64,000 nucleotides of DNA from NCBI GenBank assembly GCA_001599935.1, contig BCIJ01000009.1:114226-178225 (forward strand). The letters run 5' to 3'. This DNA comes from Holtermannia corniformis. Its lineage: Eukaryota; Basidiomycota; Tremellomycetes; Holtermanniales. A program made the translations under genes and the position numbers. Each line of letters opens with the position of its first letter. The stretch's first letter is position 1. The notes under the pieces are model-generated. The model was not told where the DNA came from and did not search any database. It saw only the letters and a program-made list of their open reading frames with translations. Below are positions 22,084-33,968 of this stretch, piece after piece.

Positions 22084-23266
22084 ATGAACTTGATCAGCCT
22101 CATCTTTGCCGTCCTGTTCTTCTCACTCGCCTCGACTGCAAACTCTAAACTCTTCTCCACTACAACCTCGACCGACCCGTCCTCGACCACTACCGCAGCG
22201 TCAGCAACCATCTCGATCGTTCAAGAGCGCGCCGCTGTCGTCAAGGAGAGCACTTTCAACCCCGCGTTGACGACGTCGTTCAGCCCGATCCCTTTGCTCT
22301 TCTGCGTTCTTGGCGTTGTCGCACTCTTTGCGCTTACCTCGACTTCACCGTTCACTCTTCAACCTCCAAGACCCGCACCGTCTCTAGCCATGTCGTCCAG
22401 CAGCAGCAGTCGCGACCCCAGCAAGTCTTCGTCTTCTGCCGCGCCGTCGTCGTCGTCGTCGTCGCGAGATCCGTCCAAGTCATCGTCATCTTCATCATCC
22501 TCAAGCGCGGCACGACCGAGCAGTTCGAGCAGCAGTAGCTCGAGCAAGCCTCCCGAGCCGCTCCCGTTCATCACTGGTGCACAATGGATGAGCTTTGTGC
22601 TGTTTGTCTGTCTGATCATCATCATCTTGCAAGGTCCGCTTGGGATGCCGTCGGTCGGCTTTGGCGGGATCGGTATGCTCGGTGGGATGCCTGGTTGCGC
22701 TGGGTTCGTAGCCAACGCCGTGCCGTGGTGTCAGCAACAGCCGGCGTCTCCTCAGCAAGTCATTATCCAGAACTCGCCCCAACCCCAACCTCAACCTTAC
22801 CTCGCGCCAGCACCCCCAGCACCGATGGCGTATTACCCGCAGAGTCCGCCTCCACCGACGTATCAGTATCAGTACCAGCAACCAGGCTATCAGTATCAGC
22901 AATCGTCGTACAGCTATGGGTCAGCAAGCTACTGTCAGTACTACCCAACCGCTTATGCTTGTCGATTCGCACTGCCGTCAATGCCGAGGATCATCCCGGG
23001 AGCGTACGCGCAACAGATGCCGCCAAGGCAGATACAGGTCCAGGCTCAGGGCGGTCCAATGCCGCCTCTGCTAGCTCCCGGTCCCGACCCGGCGGCCATT
23101 GCGACAGGTCAGCCCAGCTGCACGCACGCATATAGCTGACCGCCCTCCAGCCGCCGAGTCAGCCGCATGGCTCAACCTGTCGGCACTGCAGAACCTCGAA
23201 AACGCATTCTACCCACTGCTAGTAGGTGCCATTGTCCTGCTCGTCATCTTTGACTATGCGTCGTGA
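22084..23266 (+). CDS. Ser/Pro/Gln-rich membrane protein of unknown function
   Basis: 379 aa in two exons, 22084-23107 and 23151-23266. It has an N-terminal hydrophobic segment typical of a signal peptide (LISLIFAVLFFSLAS), a second one near residues 62-79 (LLFCVLGVVALFALT), then a poly-Ser region containing SRDPSKSSSS twice, a third span (FVLFVCLIIIILQG), a Pro/Gln/Tyr-rich domain with YQYQ repeats, and a C-terminal hydrophobic tail (LLVGAIVLLVIFDY). No enzyme motif is present. It may be a wall- or membrane-associated structural protein. Intron phase and signals (GTCAGC, CTGAC, CAG) support the model. Confidence 0.65.
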
Positions 23267-23388
23267 TAGTGGATGGGTGGGCCGAGCGGGACATGTATCA
23301 CTGTCGTTGTATGACCAGGCCGGAGGTGGTTGTTGAGAAGCAAATGGTACATCGTGATCTACCTCCCAATCCCTCGTGTGTGTGTGCT

Positions 23389-24059
23389 TTAAGCCTCCTC
23401 GGTGCGGAGTTTGGCGGCAGCGTTGGTGACCCTGCGAGTGGTTAGCAACACGAGCAGTGACAACAAGAAAGGGTGGTGCGGGGTGTACGGTCGGCCAATA
23501 GCTGCTAACGGAATCGAATCGGCCTGGTCTGGCACCCGTCGGTCACAGCTACCGTTGGAATAACCCCCCGCAGCCAAGACTTTCAAGCTGCAACTCACTT
23601 GACACCAAGGACCTTGGCGCGGGCCACAATCTCAATCCTCTTCTTGCTCGAGACACCGTGGGCGATCTCGGCGGCAAACTTGGAAGCGTGCATGAGGAGG
23701 AGGTCGACCTCGCGGATGTTGTGGACGAGGACGACCTTGTGGCCGGACGGGATCATGTTGCGGGTCTTCTTGTTGGAACCGAAACTGGATCGAGCGTGTC
23801 AGCGTGCGTGTAGGCGTGAGATTGCGAGTAGACATACCCGATCGAAGGCATGACCTGCTGGCCAGCGAACCGACGCCTCACTCGGTTGTCAATACCTATG
23901 AACCAGGACCGATCAGTCTTCCGTCCCTTTGCCGCCCGCCCATCCACCCGACCCACCCTTGGGCTTCCTCCACGCCTCCTTGACACCATGGTAGCGGTCC
24001 GACTGGTGACGCTTAAAGTGCTTGGTGCGCTTCTTGACGATGGGGATCCGGGAAGCCAT
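23389..24059 (-). CDS. RPL32: 60S ribosomal protein L32 (eL32)
   Basis: Cytosolic large-subunit ribosomal protein; 129 aa, standard length. Exons: 24059-23957, 23895-23838, 23784-23599, 23431-23389. The signature is intact: [69 protein letters not shown] and [18 protein letters not shown]. Intron 3 (23432-23598) is 167 nt, more than three times the local norm, and could host a small RNA. The gene converges with the membrane-protein gene at a 122-bp gap. Confidence 0.95.
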
Positions 24060-24311
24060 TTTGACTGGACAGAGTGTACGGTCAGCGGTCTCCCCTACGG
24101 ACACGAGTGGATGGCGTCTGAGCTCACAGGTTGGTCTTGCGAGATGCTTCGCTGCGCTGCGGCCACTGTTCGGATGGGCACGAGCGGCCAGCGGGTGAAA
24201 ACCAACCCGATCCGCGGATCGCGCCCCAACCGCCAAGTGCCACACTCAATCCGTGGTTGCTTCGTGGCGCTCTTATCACCGATACGGCGCCACACGCTCA
24301 CATGTACTAGT

Positions 24312-24617
24312 CTACCTTGCACCAGGCTCACAGCTGTCCAGAGCCTCGCTTAAACTCTGCTTGAAGGCCTCTGACACGTCTGGAATCACGCCGTCTCGCA
24401 GGGCGTGTTTCATCACCGTGTTGACTTTCTCCCAGTCAGCATCCGACGCTAAAGGATGCTTGCTCCTCCACGTTCGCGCAAACTGAACAGCGTTCGCCAG
24501 CATCGCCTCCAGCTGCCAGCCTGACTGCCCGATAGTGACCCAGTTGCGAACCTGCTGTGCGACGTCTGGATCAGTCACTTTATGGTCTGAAAGCCACTTG
24601 TCCACCGATGATGCCAT
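24312..24617 (-). CDS. Small hypothetical helical protein (101 aa)
   Basis: Intronless frame from ATG 24617. The product looks soluble and all-helical (VAQQVRNWVTIG, WQLEAMLANAVQFARTW, WEKVNTVMKHALRDG, SEAFKQSLSEAL), with good amphipathic spacing and codon use like its neighbours. No motif is recognised. It lies 252 bp upstream of RPL32 on the same strand and 214 bp downstream of the NCS1 permease stop. It could be a genuine small gene or the last exon of a longer one. Confidence 0.45.
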   Translation of the reverse strand: MASSVDKWLSDHKVTDPDVAQQVRNWVTIGQSGWQLEAMLANAVQFARTWRSKHPLASDADWEKVNTVMKHALRDGVIPDVSEAFKQSLSEALDSCEPGAR

Positions 24618-24831
24618 TTCTCACACCAAGACCAGTCAGCGCATCAGCCAACCGCGTTCTTAAAGCTCGCTGCGCCTTCCCAAGACGGAGTACGCGTTCT
24701 TGCTTACAAAAAGGACTCTGTGCCCGTGGCGCCGCTCCAGTAGCGTAAACCCAGATGCATGCTCTAGACCCCGGAAACCCAGCCTGATACCATCTACTCT
24801 AGCAACGCGGCGCCGATACGAAGCTGGCATC

Positions 24832-26981
24832 TCACCGACCCGTGTACTTCCGCTCGAGATACCGCAGCGGGAGGTAGAGGATCGCGACCGTCACAATGCC
24901 CAGCTCGAACGCTACATCGCCACTGATCGGAATCAGCGCGCTGTGCGTCTAGAGAGAAGGCGCATGACTCACTAGCCATGCGAAATCTTTTGGGCGATCC
25001 ACCCGACCCACCACGTTTGTGACATGCCGGCCGTCACGACGGGCACGCCGCACAGGATGCTCGCGACGGCCGCTAGACCGAGCGGGAGTTGCTTCGGTTG
25101 GTCCCACGCTGACAGGGGGTATGTCAAACGCGAAACGGGGGCACGAAAGATGAGCGGCTCGAACACGGCGGGAGGGAGGTATAGCGCCGTCCAGTAGGAG
25201 AGCACCGAGAGAAAGTTGAGGAGCGCTGCGTAGACTGCGAGTGGGTTAGTAATCTAGGTTGACGTTTGTGCAGTCACTGACAGTGCTCGGCTCCGACAAT
25301 CTGTGATTGGACTCTGTATCAGCGCGCGGCATGACCTGGAACAGAGTCTAGACTTACAGCAATGGGGATATAGATGGCCGTGATGACAATCGCCAAAAAG
25401 TACCTCGGGACTGTCGGCACATCAGCACACGCTCCTACCCATAACGACCGTCAACCCACCTCGCACAAGCCACGGGACCAGGATCTGCAAGTTGAACCCG
25501 CTCGAATAGATGGTCGGGCTAGTGTTGGCCGTCACACTGAGTGCGAAAAGAACCATGACGAAGCGGCCGGCGCCCTTGTGGCCGACCATGGCGAACAACA
25601 GGTCGGCAACACCGATCGTGGCGCCTTCTTCCCAAGTTGGGAATGACTGGGCTGCGAGCTGGGGCGGTGTGAGCTTCGTGTGGGACGCGTGATAGGTCCG
25701 GTGGACGTACCTGACATGCGGCACCGAGACACTGGATCAGAGTGATGGGGAGGAAGAGGCCAAGAAAGACGCAAAGGAAGAGTGGGATCCGTGGCGTTTT
25801 AGGAGGGAGATACGTCGTCTGCGCGACGTCAGTCGTGTTCCTGCAGCTCGCTTGTTGATAACCCACAAAGTCACTCGCAAGACTCGAGTACGTGACCGTG
25901 AACCCGATCAAGCTCGCGCCGTAGCCCAAGATCCCTCCCGGCGTCACGCTCGTCCCGGTCGCTGTCATGGCTGACTGAAGGTTCTCGCCGTTGAGGCCCG
26001 CAATGACAATGTAGAGAATGAGGATGACGGGGAACATTGCCATGGAGTACCAGTGGAGGGCACGAAGACCGGCAAAAGATATCTGTGCGGTGAATCAGCA
26101 AAGGGGGCCGCCAAGAAGGAGCTGTTGACTGACGAGCAGCGAGATGATACCCACGACGGCAATGCCGACGTTCCACGATAGGGTCGAGTCGCTTGCTAGG
26201 CTCAGCAACTCACCGCCGAGGATAGCGTTGAGTGACAAGAAGCCAACCATGGTAGCGCAGTTGGCAAGCGAGAAGATCATGGCGGGAAAGTAGCTGCATG
26301 CGCGTCAGTGACAATCGCGATCGAGCATGAGCAAGCGTACCCAAAGCCAAACCGCTAGTAGTTCCGTCAGCTTGTGCTTGCTGATAGCCAAGGCAGCCGA
26401 CTCACCGCCTGGATCATCTGCCGCATACCGGTCCGCGGGCCACACGTCGCAAGATAAGCTGGTGGAATGCTCGCGAGCGCGCCAAAGCCAAAGATGCACG
26501 CCGCACACTGCTTGAACGGAAGTTCGAACAAGGCCGGGCCGAGAGAGCCAGCTGAGAACTGGACTCGTCAGTAGTACGACCGTACCAAGTGCTTAGATGC
26601 GACTTACAGAGAGCACATTGGTGTTGGCGGCGGCCCAGAGGGTGAATTGCGGGATCATCGACCACCACTTGAGCTCGATCCGTTCCTGTTTCGAGCATCA
26701 GCACTATGGCTGGGCGGCGGTACACTCACATCCTCTGGTACTGGGTCGATACCCCGTTCCTCGACGCCATGCTCCACTAGAAAGTCCATGGCGCGCACGG
26801 CGGCACCCTTGATGCCGTCTTGGCGCCTTGTGCGGACTCGATTGCCACCTGACTCGTCCTCATTGACGCCCTTCTCTGCCGAGTCGACGTCGATGGGCTC
26901 CGCTAACCGGACGTGGTTTGCGCGCGCATGCGAGGCTGATGTTGAAGCTTGCAGATCGGCAGGTGGGATAAGGAGCGGCAT
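24832..26981 (-). CDS. NCS1 family permease (purine-cytosine permease-like)
   Basis: Nucleobase:cation symporter-1 of the fungal FCY2/TPN1 branch, a plasma-membrane H+ symporter for purines/cytosine or a B6-type vitamin; 534 aa. Exons: 26981-26730, 26685-26608, 26558-26406, 26354-26341 (14 nt), 26293-26134, 26082-25867, 25818-25711, 25658-25460, 25410-25358, 25300-25282 (19 nt), 25234-24973, 24922-24832. After a hydrophilic N-terminus come WWSMIPQFTLWAAANTNV, CGPRTGMRQMIQARFGFGY, ANTSPTIYSSGFNLQILV and a last span ahead of RYLERKYTGR; about twelve helices in all. Substrate is not deducible. The two mini-exons are easily missed. Confidence 0.9.
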
Positions 26982-27320
26982 AATGGAAGCTGATTGGCGT
27001 GTCAGTACTGATATGGGACATGAGGCTAGAGCTCCGTTATCGATAGGTTAAGCAGCAGTCAGACGACCTTGCCACCAGCCCACCACTATCGCGCATCGCC
27101 GGATCTTTTGCACGCCACTCACCTGCCTGTACTATACACGTCTATCCACCAGCGAGTCGACAGTGTGCGTACCCGACTACAGCGTCTTTGAGATCAGCAC
27201 AAGATGCGGTTAGACGATCGATGCATAACGCGGCGCTCGGTTGACTTTTTCCACCTTGTCACGGAGCCCCGCCACTCGCCACCCGCCATCGGCTCTGCCC
27301 TTCATCGTCCAGTGATGCAT
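26982..27320. other. Intergenic between two minus-strand genes
   Basis: A 339-bp gap holding the NCS1 permease promoter; the PL14-like gene ends on its right side. No coding or structured element is recognised. Confidence 0.4.
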
Positions 27321-28662
27321 CTATAGACCGAGACAGAGAACCAGGACAGATCCGACAAGGCCGAGCAGCGGCCACGCGGAAGGGAGAGCGAGGCGGACGG
27401 CGCCAGAGGTGGCTTTGCCGGACCCGGTGGCGACGTTTGTGCCGCCCATGAGCTGAATGTTGCGATAGTAGGTGTGCTGATCGGACGGCGACGCCCACGA
27501 GCTGTCATCACCGCCGAAGAATGTGCTGTCAAGATTGTCAGCTGCCGAGGCTGAGCACTCAACCGTCTTTCAAACGTACGAGAAGTAGAGGCCCGTGACA
27601 GCCGAGATGCTGTTTGCGCTCCGGAACTCGAGGTTTGAAAACGATAGCGCTTGCACTCCATTGTAGTACAGCCTGAGGCTATCAGCTCGAGCAGCGAGCG
27701 GGATCGAATGACTGACTGCAAAACTCCGTTGGCGGTGCCGACCTGGTTGAGCTGCACGAGCAGCCATATGGTCTGCCATTGGCCACGCTGGAAACTGAAC
27801 GAGCCGCGCGAGAGCGACGTCCCGTAGTCAGAGTTGCAGATAATGTCGGTCTCTGAGCAAAAGTTTGAGACGGTCGTCGGGACGTATGCGTAGACTGATT
27901 GAACCGTCAGCCTGGGCGCCGTCGTCACAGCAGCACCGCTGACCTTCGCCCTGGCCGCCCGATCGCCACATCAAACGCGTGCTAAAGCAGCTCGTGCCAT
28001 CTGTTTGCGTCCCACCCGAGCAGCCCCTCGGGTCCGGCCCCCCCCGGAGCCCGGGCAGCTTGCCGCCCTTGTTGAAGCTAAAGTTGGCTGGGAAGTAGAT
28101 GTCGTACGAGAGCAGCATGGTCGTGTACGCGTCTGGCGCGGAACCAGATACATTCAACGGCTGTGCGATGAACTGTGCACCGCCGGTCGAGTGTGAGTAG
28201 GACCCTGCGGGGTAGTCTACGGCGAGGACGGAGGCGCCTGTAGCGGTCGAGAGTGACGCGGACGAGGTCGACGTCCTGCTCGAAGAGGAAGAGCTCGAGG
28301 AGCGTCGCCGAGAGGTGGACGAGGTAGCAGACGATGAAGTTGCTTGCCGCCTTGACAACGACGAGTCGGTCGACGGGTCATTGGAAAACGTGCTTTGGTA
28401 CTGGTCAGCGGTAACAACAGACCGAGGTTGCAACGCACAGATCACCCGCTCCAAACTGCAAACGGTTATTGTACAGCGACCAATTCGTCTTGAGCCACGC
28501 CTCTGTTTGGTTGGATGAGAGCGAGTCGGCCGGGAAAGACAGGGACGCCGAGGCGGTGAGACCAAAGGATGTCGCGAGGTCCGAGAGCGTTGTGGCGGCG
28601 ACGAGGGGAAGAGGGGTGAACAGCAGCAGCGCAGCCAAGAGGGCTCTGTTGGGAGCCATCAT
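27321..28662 (-). CDS. Polysaccharide lyase 14-like protein, surface anchored
   Basis: Secreted lyase-like protein of the PL14 type known from basidiomycetes (uronic-acid polysaccharide cleavage); 382 aa. Exons: 28662-28439, 28392-27944, 27894-27717, 27672-27580, 27525-27321. A signal peptide (ALLAALLLFTPLPLVAA) is followed by a Ser/Thr/Arg-rich linker, then the conserved core: SYDIYFPANFSFNKGGKLPG, CSGG, CFSTRLMWRSGGQGEVYAYV, CNSDYGTSLSRG, LYFSTFFGGDDSSWASP. A C-terminal hydrophobic tail (AWPLLGLVGSVLVLCLGL) after a small-residue region suggests GPI anchoring or a membrane span. Activity and substrate are not established by sequence. Two adjacent ATGs (28662, 28659) are equivalent starts. 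Confidence 0.82.
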
Positions 28663-28720
28663 GCAGGAACCTCGAGTCGAGATGGTGTGGATGGCTGTGC
28701 AAGCGATGGTCGAGCACTTT

Positions 28721-29025
28721 ATGCGTGTATTAATGGCTCTGTTGATCGTCAGCACGGTGATCGCCAAAGGTACCGCGAAGCCAAGCAGTCTTACTGACCA
28801 CTGTCGCACTGTCAGCAAGCACCGCTTGCGCCCTTGTTCTTCCGAGTCTCGAGGCCTCTAGCTCGTAGATCAGTCCCGTCCCTGCCAAAGGCAAAGGCTC
28901 GTTTCGAGGATAGGATCTCACCCTTCCAGCTATGTACAGACACGCCTCCGCACGTCGAGCCTCCACTTGAGGATATCTCAGAGCTCAAGGCGATGCTTGT
29001 TGATGCGGCGTACGACGAACTCTGA
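28721..29025 (+). CDS. Tentative small two-exon protein
   Basis: Proposed exons 28721-28756 and 28816-29025 (intron 59 nt: GTGATC donor, CTGAC branch, CAG). The product of about 81 aa would start MRVLMALLIVST, have an Arg-rich segment (FFRVSRPLARRSVPSLPKAK) reminiscent of a mitochondrial leader, and end in an acidic helix (EDISELKAMLVDAAYDEL). The second exon has convincing composition; the first is weak. It is divergent from the PL14-like gene. No family is recognised. Confidence 0.3.
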
Positions 29026-29293
29026 ACGGTGGCGTTCGGGAGGATGACCAGAGCTTGGTCGGGCTGTGGAAGCAGCAGGCTAGGCGTGGACAGCTGCTAG
29101 CTGCATGTCACTCTGTCCGCAAGACCGATGGTGCTGACGATGATGGCTGGTCACACCGGTGGAATCGAGCTGGTTGTCAACAGTGCTCTTCGTCTAGGCA
29201 CCATCCGACATCTGACAGCTTCCGATCACCGACCCAAGCAACCGTCGTCAAGGACGATAGCATCCCCTGGGCGGCGTGTGTCGAACCGAGGCC

Positions 29294-32200
29294 ATGCCCC
29301 GTACAGTCCGCACGACCGCCCTCGCGCCGCTCCAAAAGCTACTCGTCCCGACCCTGTCAGCATTTCTGTGCTTTGTCTTTGTCGTCATCCGGCCGATCAG
29401 CGAGCTCTCGGGACAGTGCGTAGCGTTGCCCTGGGAGACGACGTGTTAATGTATGGTCGTCAGATATGCATTCCTTGTGGTGACTAGCGCAAGAGAGACT
29501 AGGAGAGGTTGCTGACGCTGCCGACCTCAGTACACATTGCAGATACTCTTCTTCTTCCCCGCCGGTCGCGTCGGGACACAGATCGAGGCGTCGTGTACGT
29601 GTACGAGGCCTGAACACTGACTGCTGACGTTTCGTAGTACTCGGTGTGGCTGGCGCCGTGCTCTCCATAGCTTACTGCTCAGGGGTACTGGCCATCTGTG
29701 CAGCTGTAAACCGCAATGCTGGACGGGAAGCTGTCGGAGCAAGAGCAACGGCAGGGATAGGACTCGGGGTGCTAGCTTTCCTGGGTAGGTCGCTTCAAAA
29801 GCTATGCCATCTCGCTCAACATGCCAGGCGGCCTGCTGAGATCCCATATCCCTCGCCTCACCAACTTCACCCGGATTGCGCTCTTCCACGCCGTCTTCAC
29901 TTTGACATCGCACCAAGCCATCACGCACCTCACTGAGCGTGTTTTGCTCGATCTCTTCCTCCCCACAATCTACGCCGCAGCTCTCGCGCTGATCCCCGGC
30001 CTGCTCATCCTCCCGGCCAGCAGCTCCAATCACCTTTCCCACCTACTGCTCTCGAGCATCCATCAGACAAGTCTCGTCCTACCAATCAACCTCTCGCGCG
30101 CGCTCGCACCCTCTCCAACCCAGACACCGGTCAACCCAGCCGCCAAAGCGCTCAAAGCGTTTCCGCAGCTACTAGATCAAGTCTACCGAGAGCTCCGGTT
30201 CGAGATTGCGTTCTCAAAGCTGCAGCCGCAGACGCTAGAGGATGTCTTGACGGCGCTCAAACGGGTACAGAAGAACCCGCTGATCGGCGGGGCCGTGGGC
30301 GGCCATATACCTGGCCAGCGCATCGGCGAAGCCATGCGCAGAGAACAGCAACGCCGGCTCAGCGCCAGCTCAAGACGGGCCGATTCAGGTTCACTACCGC
30401 AATTACCCCCTGTTAGCGAGAAAGAGGCCGTTACGGGCGCTTTCATCGACTCGTCGTTCGCGCTCTCCGCCGAGATCGGTGCGTGTTTGAACGTGACGAG
30501 GGAGATGATGGTGGCGGCATACGGCTGGGTGGATATCATCGAACCAGCGACCGCTACCACTTCGGTGGTGTCCACTGGGCTGTTCAGTCGACTCAGAGGT
30601 CGACTTACCTCCTTGACGAGGCCGCCGATCCATCCCGTGACTGGACGACGGATGTCTTCTGCCCGTCGGCCGAGCCAAGTCAAGCCGCAGATACGCGATA
30701 GATGCGCAGAGGCCCGGGTCGGTCTCGATGCCGCTATGCGTGCGCTCGAGCAACACCTCAAAGAGCTGGTCGAGGGTATTGACCACGGCAGCGACGAGAG
30801 CGAAAGCAAGGGTACCGGTACAGGTGGTCATGTACAGTGGGCTTCAGAAGACGCGCTGCGAAGACGCCGAGCGAACATCTTGGTCGCGGGTCGGGACCGA
30901 TTCCGGCTCGCATTCCATTTGACGGCGCTGCTTGATGTGAGTTGCCGCATGCGTTGAGCAGAGCTGACATGGTGTGTTCAAGTTGTCAAAAGACGTTCGG
31001 ATCCTGCTGGACGTTGTGAGCACGCGGCTGGAGAGGTCGCACCAAATCGGTGGAATGGGCCGCTGGTACGCTCCTCAGCTTGGCTGGTCGTGGTTGCAGG
31101 GACGAGGCGACGAGAGCGAAAAGGACGAAGACGAGGAAGCAGCTCGTGGGTAGCACCGCGTCGACGCGTTGGGGTGCGAGCTGATATCTCGCCAGTTGAG
31201 CAAGGTGAAGGTGATCACCACGCCGATCTCGCCGACGAGCAAGCTGCCAGCGCCGGTCTGCACGAGCTCGCCGATGATCCCGACTATGTCAGTTCAATCC
31301 GTATGCGTCGTCGTTCGCACTCTATGGCGTCGACGCAGCGAGATCCAGTACCAGCCAACAGCGTGCCCTTTCCAACCTCTGCGGAACCGCCGCGTAGCCT
31401 CCAGAAGCGCATGGCCATCGCCTGGATGTCCTTCTGGGATGCAGACAGCATGCTTGAAGGTACGCGTGCCAAGTGGTCGCTGGATCGCACAGGCTGACAA
31501 TGCTGACAGCGCGGATCGCGTTGTCGAGATTCTTGCGCAAGATGAAGCACTCAAGGCATGTGCACTTTGCGCTCAAGCTATCGGTTGGGATGGTCCTCCT
31601 CGCGTTACCGTCGTGGATGCCGATGGGTAATGATGGCGAGTTGCTAGTGTCTTCTTTTTACCGTTGAGGCTGACCGAACTCAGGCCGCGCGTGGTTCACT
31701 AGGAGTCGAGGAGCATGGGTACGTCGCACGAACACTGCACGGTTGTTCCACTGACGTTTGCTGTTCAGACTGTAGTCAGTTAGTATGTCAACCTGCAGCA
31801 CTTTTCGAGACGTACTGACGGCGACTCGCAGCATGTATGTGCTCGAGGTCACCACGGGAGCTACGCTCCGCGTTGGTCTTTTCCGAATTGCTGGCACACT
31901 TTCTGGCGCGATTACGGGCTACGTGGTAAGCTACCCGTCTCATCTGCAAGTCTTGCTGTGCGCTGACAATCACGAGTGCACGCGCATTGCCCATACCAAC
32001 CCTTACGGTCTTGTGGTGCTTGCCACAGCTTGCACTGTTCCAATCTCATACCTGGTCCTCTTCACAAGCAAGCAAGGGGTGGGGGTTGTTGCGTGCGTCC
32101 GCGGTATCATCCCTTGTTTCTTGCCCCTGACAATCGTCCAGCGGCATCACCCTGCCGCCATTGCTGTTCATCAATTACCTCGGTCTATCAGAGGGCTTGA

Positions 32201-33256
32201 GTGACTTTGATGTTGCGTGGAATCGTGCAGTCGACATCAGTATCGGGTTTGTACGAGCCTCTTATCGTTTGACGCGGGCTGAGATCAAGCAGTATCGTTG
32301 CTGCCATCCTCGTCAACCTCTTTGTCTTCCCTGTTCACGCTCGAGTCCGATATCTCAACATCGTCTCGGAAACGCTCGATCAGCTCACGGAGCTATGTGA
32401 GTCGACTCTGGTGACTGAGCGTTATGACCTGACAGGCATAGATCTTCGCATGAGCCGTGACTTTCTACGGCCGTCATTGGTATATACCTCTTCGAACGAG
32501 CGATATGACCCTCTCGAGGCCAAGCTTCAGGTGAGGCACAAGCCTGCGTAGCATCGAGCAATGTTGACATTGCCATAGCTCAGCATAGCTCACTCGAGGA
32601 GTCTGGTCGAAGTGCAAAGGCTCGAAGCCAGCCTGTTGCCGAAGCCAATCAAGCTGTACTCCGAGGTCATCGACATCCTCGAGCGCCTATTTGAACTGCT
32701 CAGCGACTTGCGAGTACTGAGGCTTGGTGTCCCGAGAAAGGAGACTGTGCTCGATGTTCTGCCTTTGCGGCGTGATCTGGTATGTCAACAATAGCTCAGA
32801 AAGGGGTGATCCCACCTCACATCAACGCAGATCTCTTCGGTACTCATCTCATTGTTCGCTTGCTCGCACGCGTTCCGCTCGCGCAGTCCGCTGCCCCAAT
32901 TCCTTCCAGCGCCTCGGATCGCCCTTGCCAATGTCTCAGCGGCACTCGACGAGCACTTTGAGGAGATCCAAGCGCTCGCACAGAAACGCGCGGCGGCCGA
33001 TGCACCCCCTTCATCGTACAACACCGAGCTTGCAGTCCTGTATGGGTTTGCCGAGAACGAAGCTTTGGCTGAGGTGTGTGAAGCTCTGGACGAGGTACGT
33101 GACAGGCCCTATGGGGGCATGCTGTCCGTGCTGATGGAGCAACAGCTGTTGACGGCGAGCAAAACTCTTTTTGGAGTCCGAACATTCCTCGGGCCGCAAG
33201 CATTGGATGAAGCCACTGGGACAATGTCATTTGTTGATGACGGCGCGCGGGCATGA
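29294..33256 (+). CDS. ArAE-type membrane transporter (putative 6-TM + C-terminal domain)
   Basis: Large membrane protein of the fungal aromatic acid exporter / FUSC-like family; 1,044 aa. Exons: 29294-29415, 29464-29479, 29531-29594, 29638-29784, 29828-30936, 30983-31145, 31196-31459, 31510-31626, 31684-31718, 31769-31782, 31832-31925, 31977-32092, 32142-32246, 32293-32396, 32442-32530, 32579-32779, 32831-33094, 33146-33256. The N-terminal half has about six helices (LSAFLCFVFVVIRPISEL, LQILFFFPAG, VLLDLFLPTIYAAALALIPG), a long soluble loop, then a second membrane set with GATLRVGLFRIAGTLSGAI and NPYGLVVLATACTVPISYLV, then a helical cytosolic tail. Substrate is unknown. Mini-exons of 16, 35 and 14 nt are fixed by phase. 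Confidence 0.8.
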
Positions 33257-33968
33257 CCGGCAGAAGACCCATCATGTTCGGACCCGGGTGTTGCGGATCA
33301 CGCCCATCACTGTCACCGCTATTGTTGACACACACTGAAACGGATCAGACCGCGCACGGACCCCGGCGCCCGAATACGCTTGTGCGCACGGACCTCAATG
33401 TCTCGCACAAACCGACAACACCGGCGCCACATCCGACTCCTATTCGTTTCATCGCGCTTTTCGACGTGTGCAGTGGCTCTTTCAACGTCGGACAACGGCG
33501 ACGTCTCTTGTGAGCACCACGATACATGCACATTATATTCAGAACCCTCATGCGCGACGTACTGACGCGCGTGCGCTCAAAGCCCACGCATATCCTTTTC
33601 GACTGTGGCATGAAGACCCTGAATGTTCCTCCTTTACCAGAGGAAAGGGGGTATGAGCGTTGGTTTGCGGACAGACGTGCGCTTTGTCCACAGTGGAGCG
33701 GGCGGCTCGGCTCACCCTGCCGCCAACCTTGGCACTGATGGCCGCCCGCACCGCATCGACCCCCTTTGACCGGGCGACAGAACCTTGGTGATCCCCAAGC
33801 TATGGCTAGCGCCTGCATCCCTTCTTTCCCTTTCACCCAACCACCCGTCACCTCGCACACTTTTCGGTCGCTTGAGCGCGCTCGTCCACCTACATAGCTC
33901 TCTTGAGATAACGGAGTCAGCCTGAGGCTCTCTCACCCACACTCTCTTCCTCCATCCTCTCATTGATC
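33257..33968. promoter_or_regulatory. Promoter region of the CPL1-like gene
   Basis: A 712-bp gap between plus-strand genes. From about 33815 to the ATG at 33969 the plus strand is markedly C/T-rich (TCCCTTTCACCC, CTCTCTTCCTCCATCCTCTC), a pyrimidine leader often found upstream of highly expressed fungal secreted-protein genes. No coding frame is convincing. Confidence 0.45.

Noticed and set aside
23432..23598. tRNA-like GATTCGATTCC string in the RPL32 intron
   Set aside because: No acceptor stem, D-arm or anticodon arm could be paired around it.
29638..29936. Apparent frameshift in the ArAE transporter between two long frames
   Set aside because: A 43-nt intron (29785-29827; GTAGGT...CCAG) joins FLG to GLLRSHIPRL in phase, so no frameshift is needed.
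29821..30957. A separate gene starting at the ATG at 29821
   Set aside because: That ATG lies inside the intron 29785-29827; the downstream exon is continuous with the upstream transporter exons.
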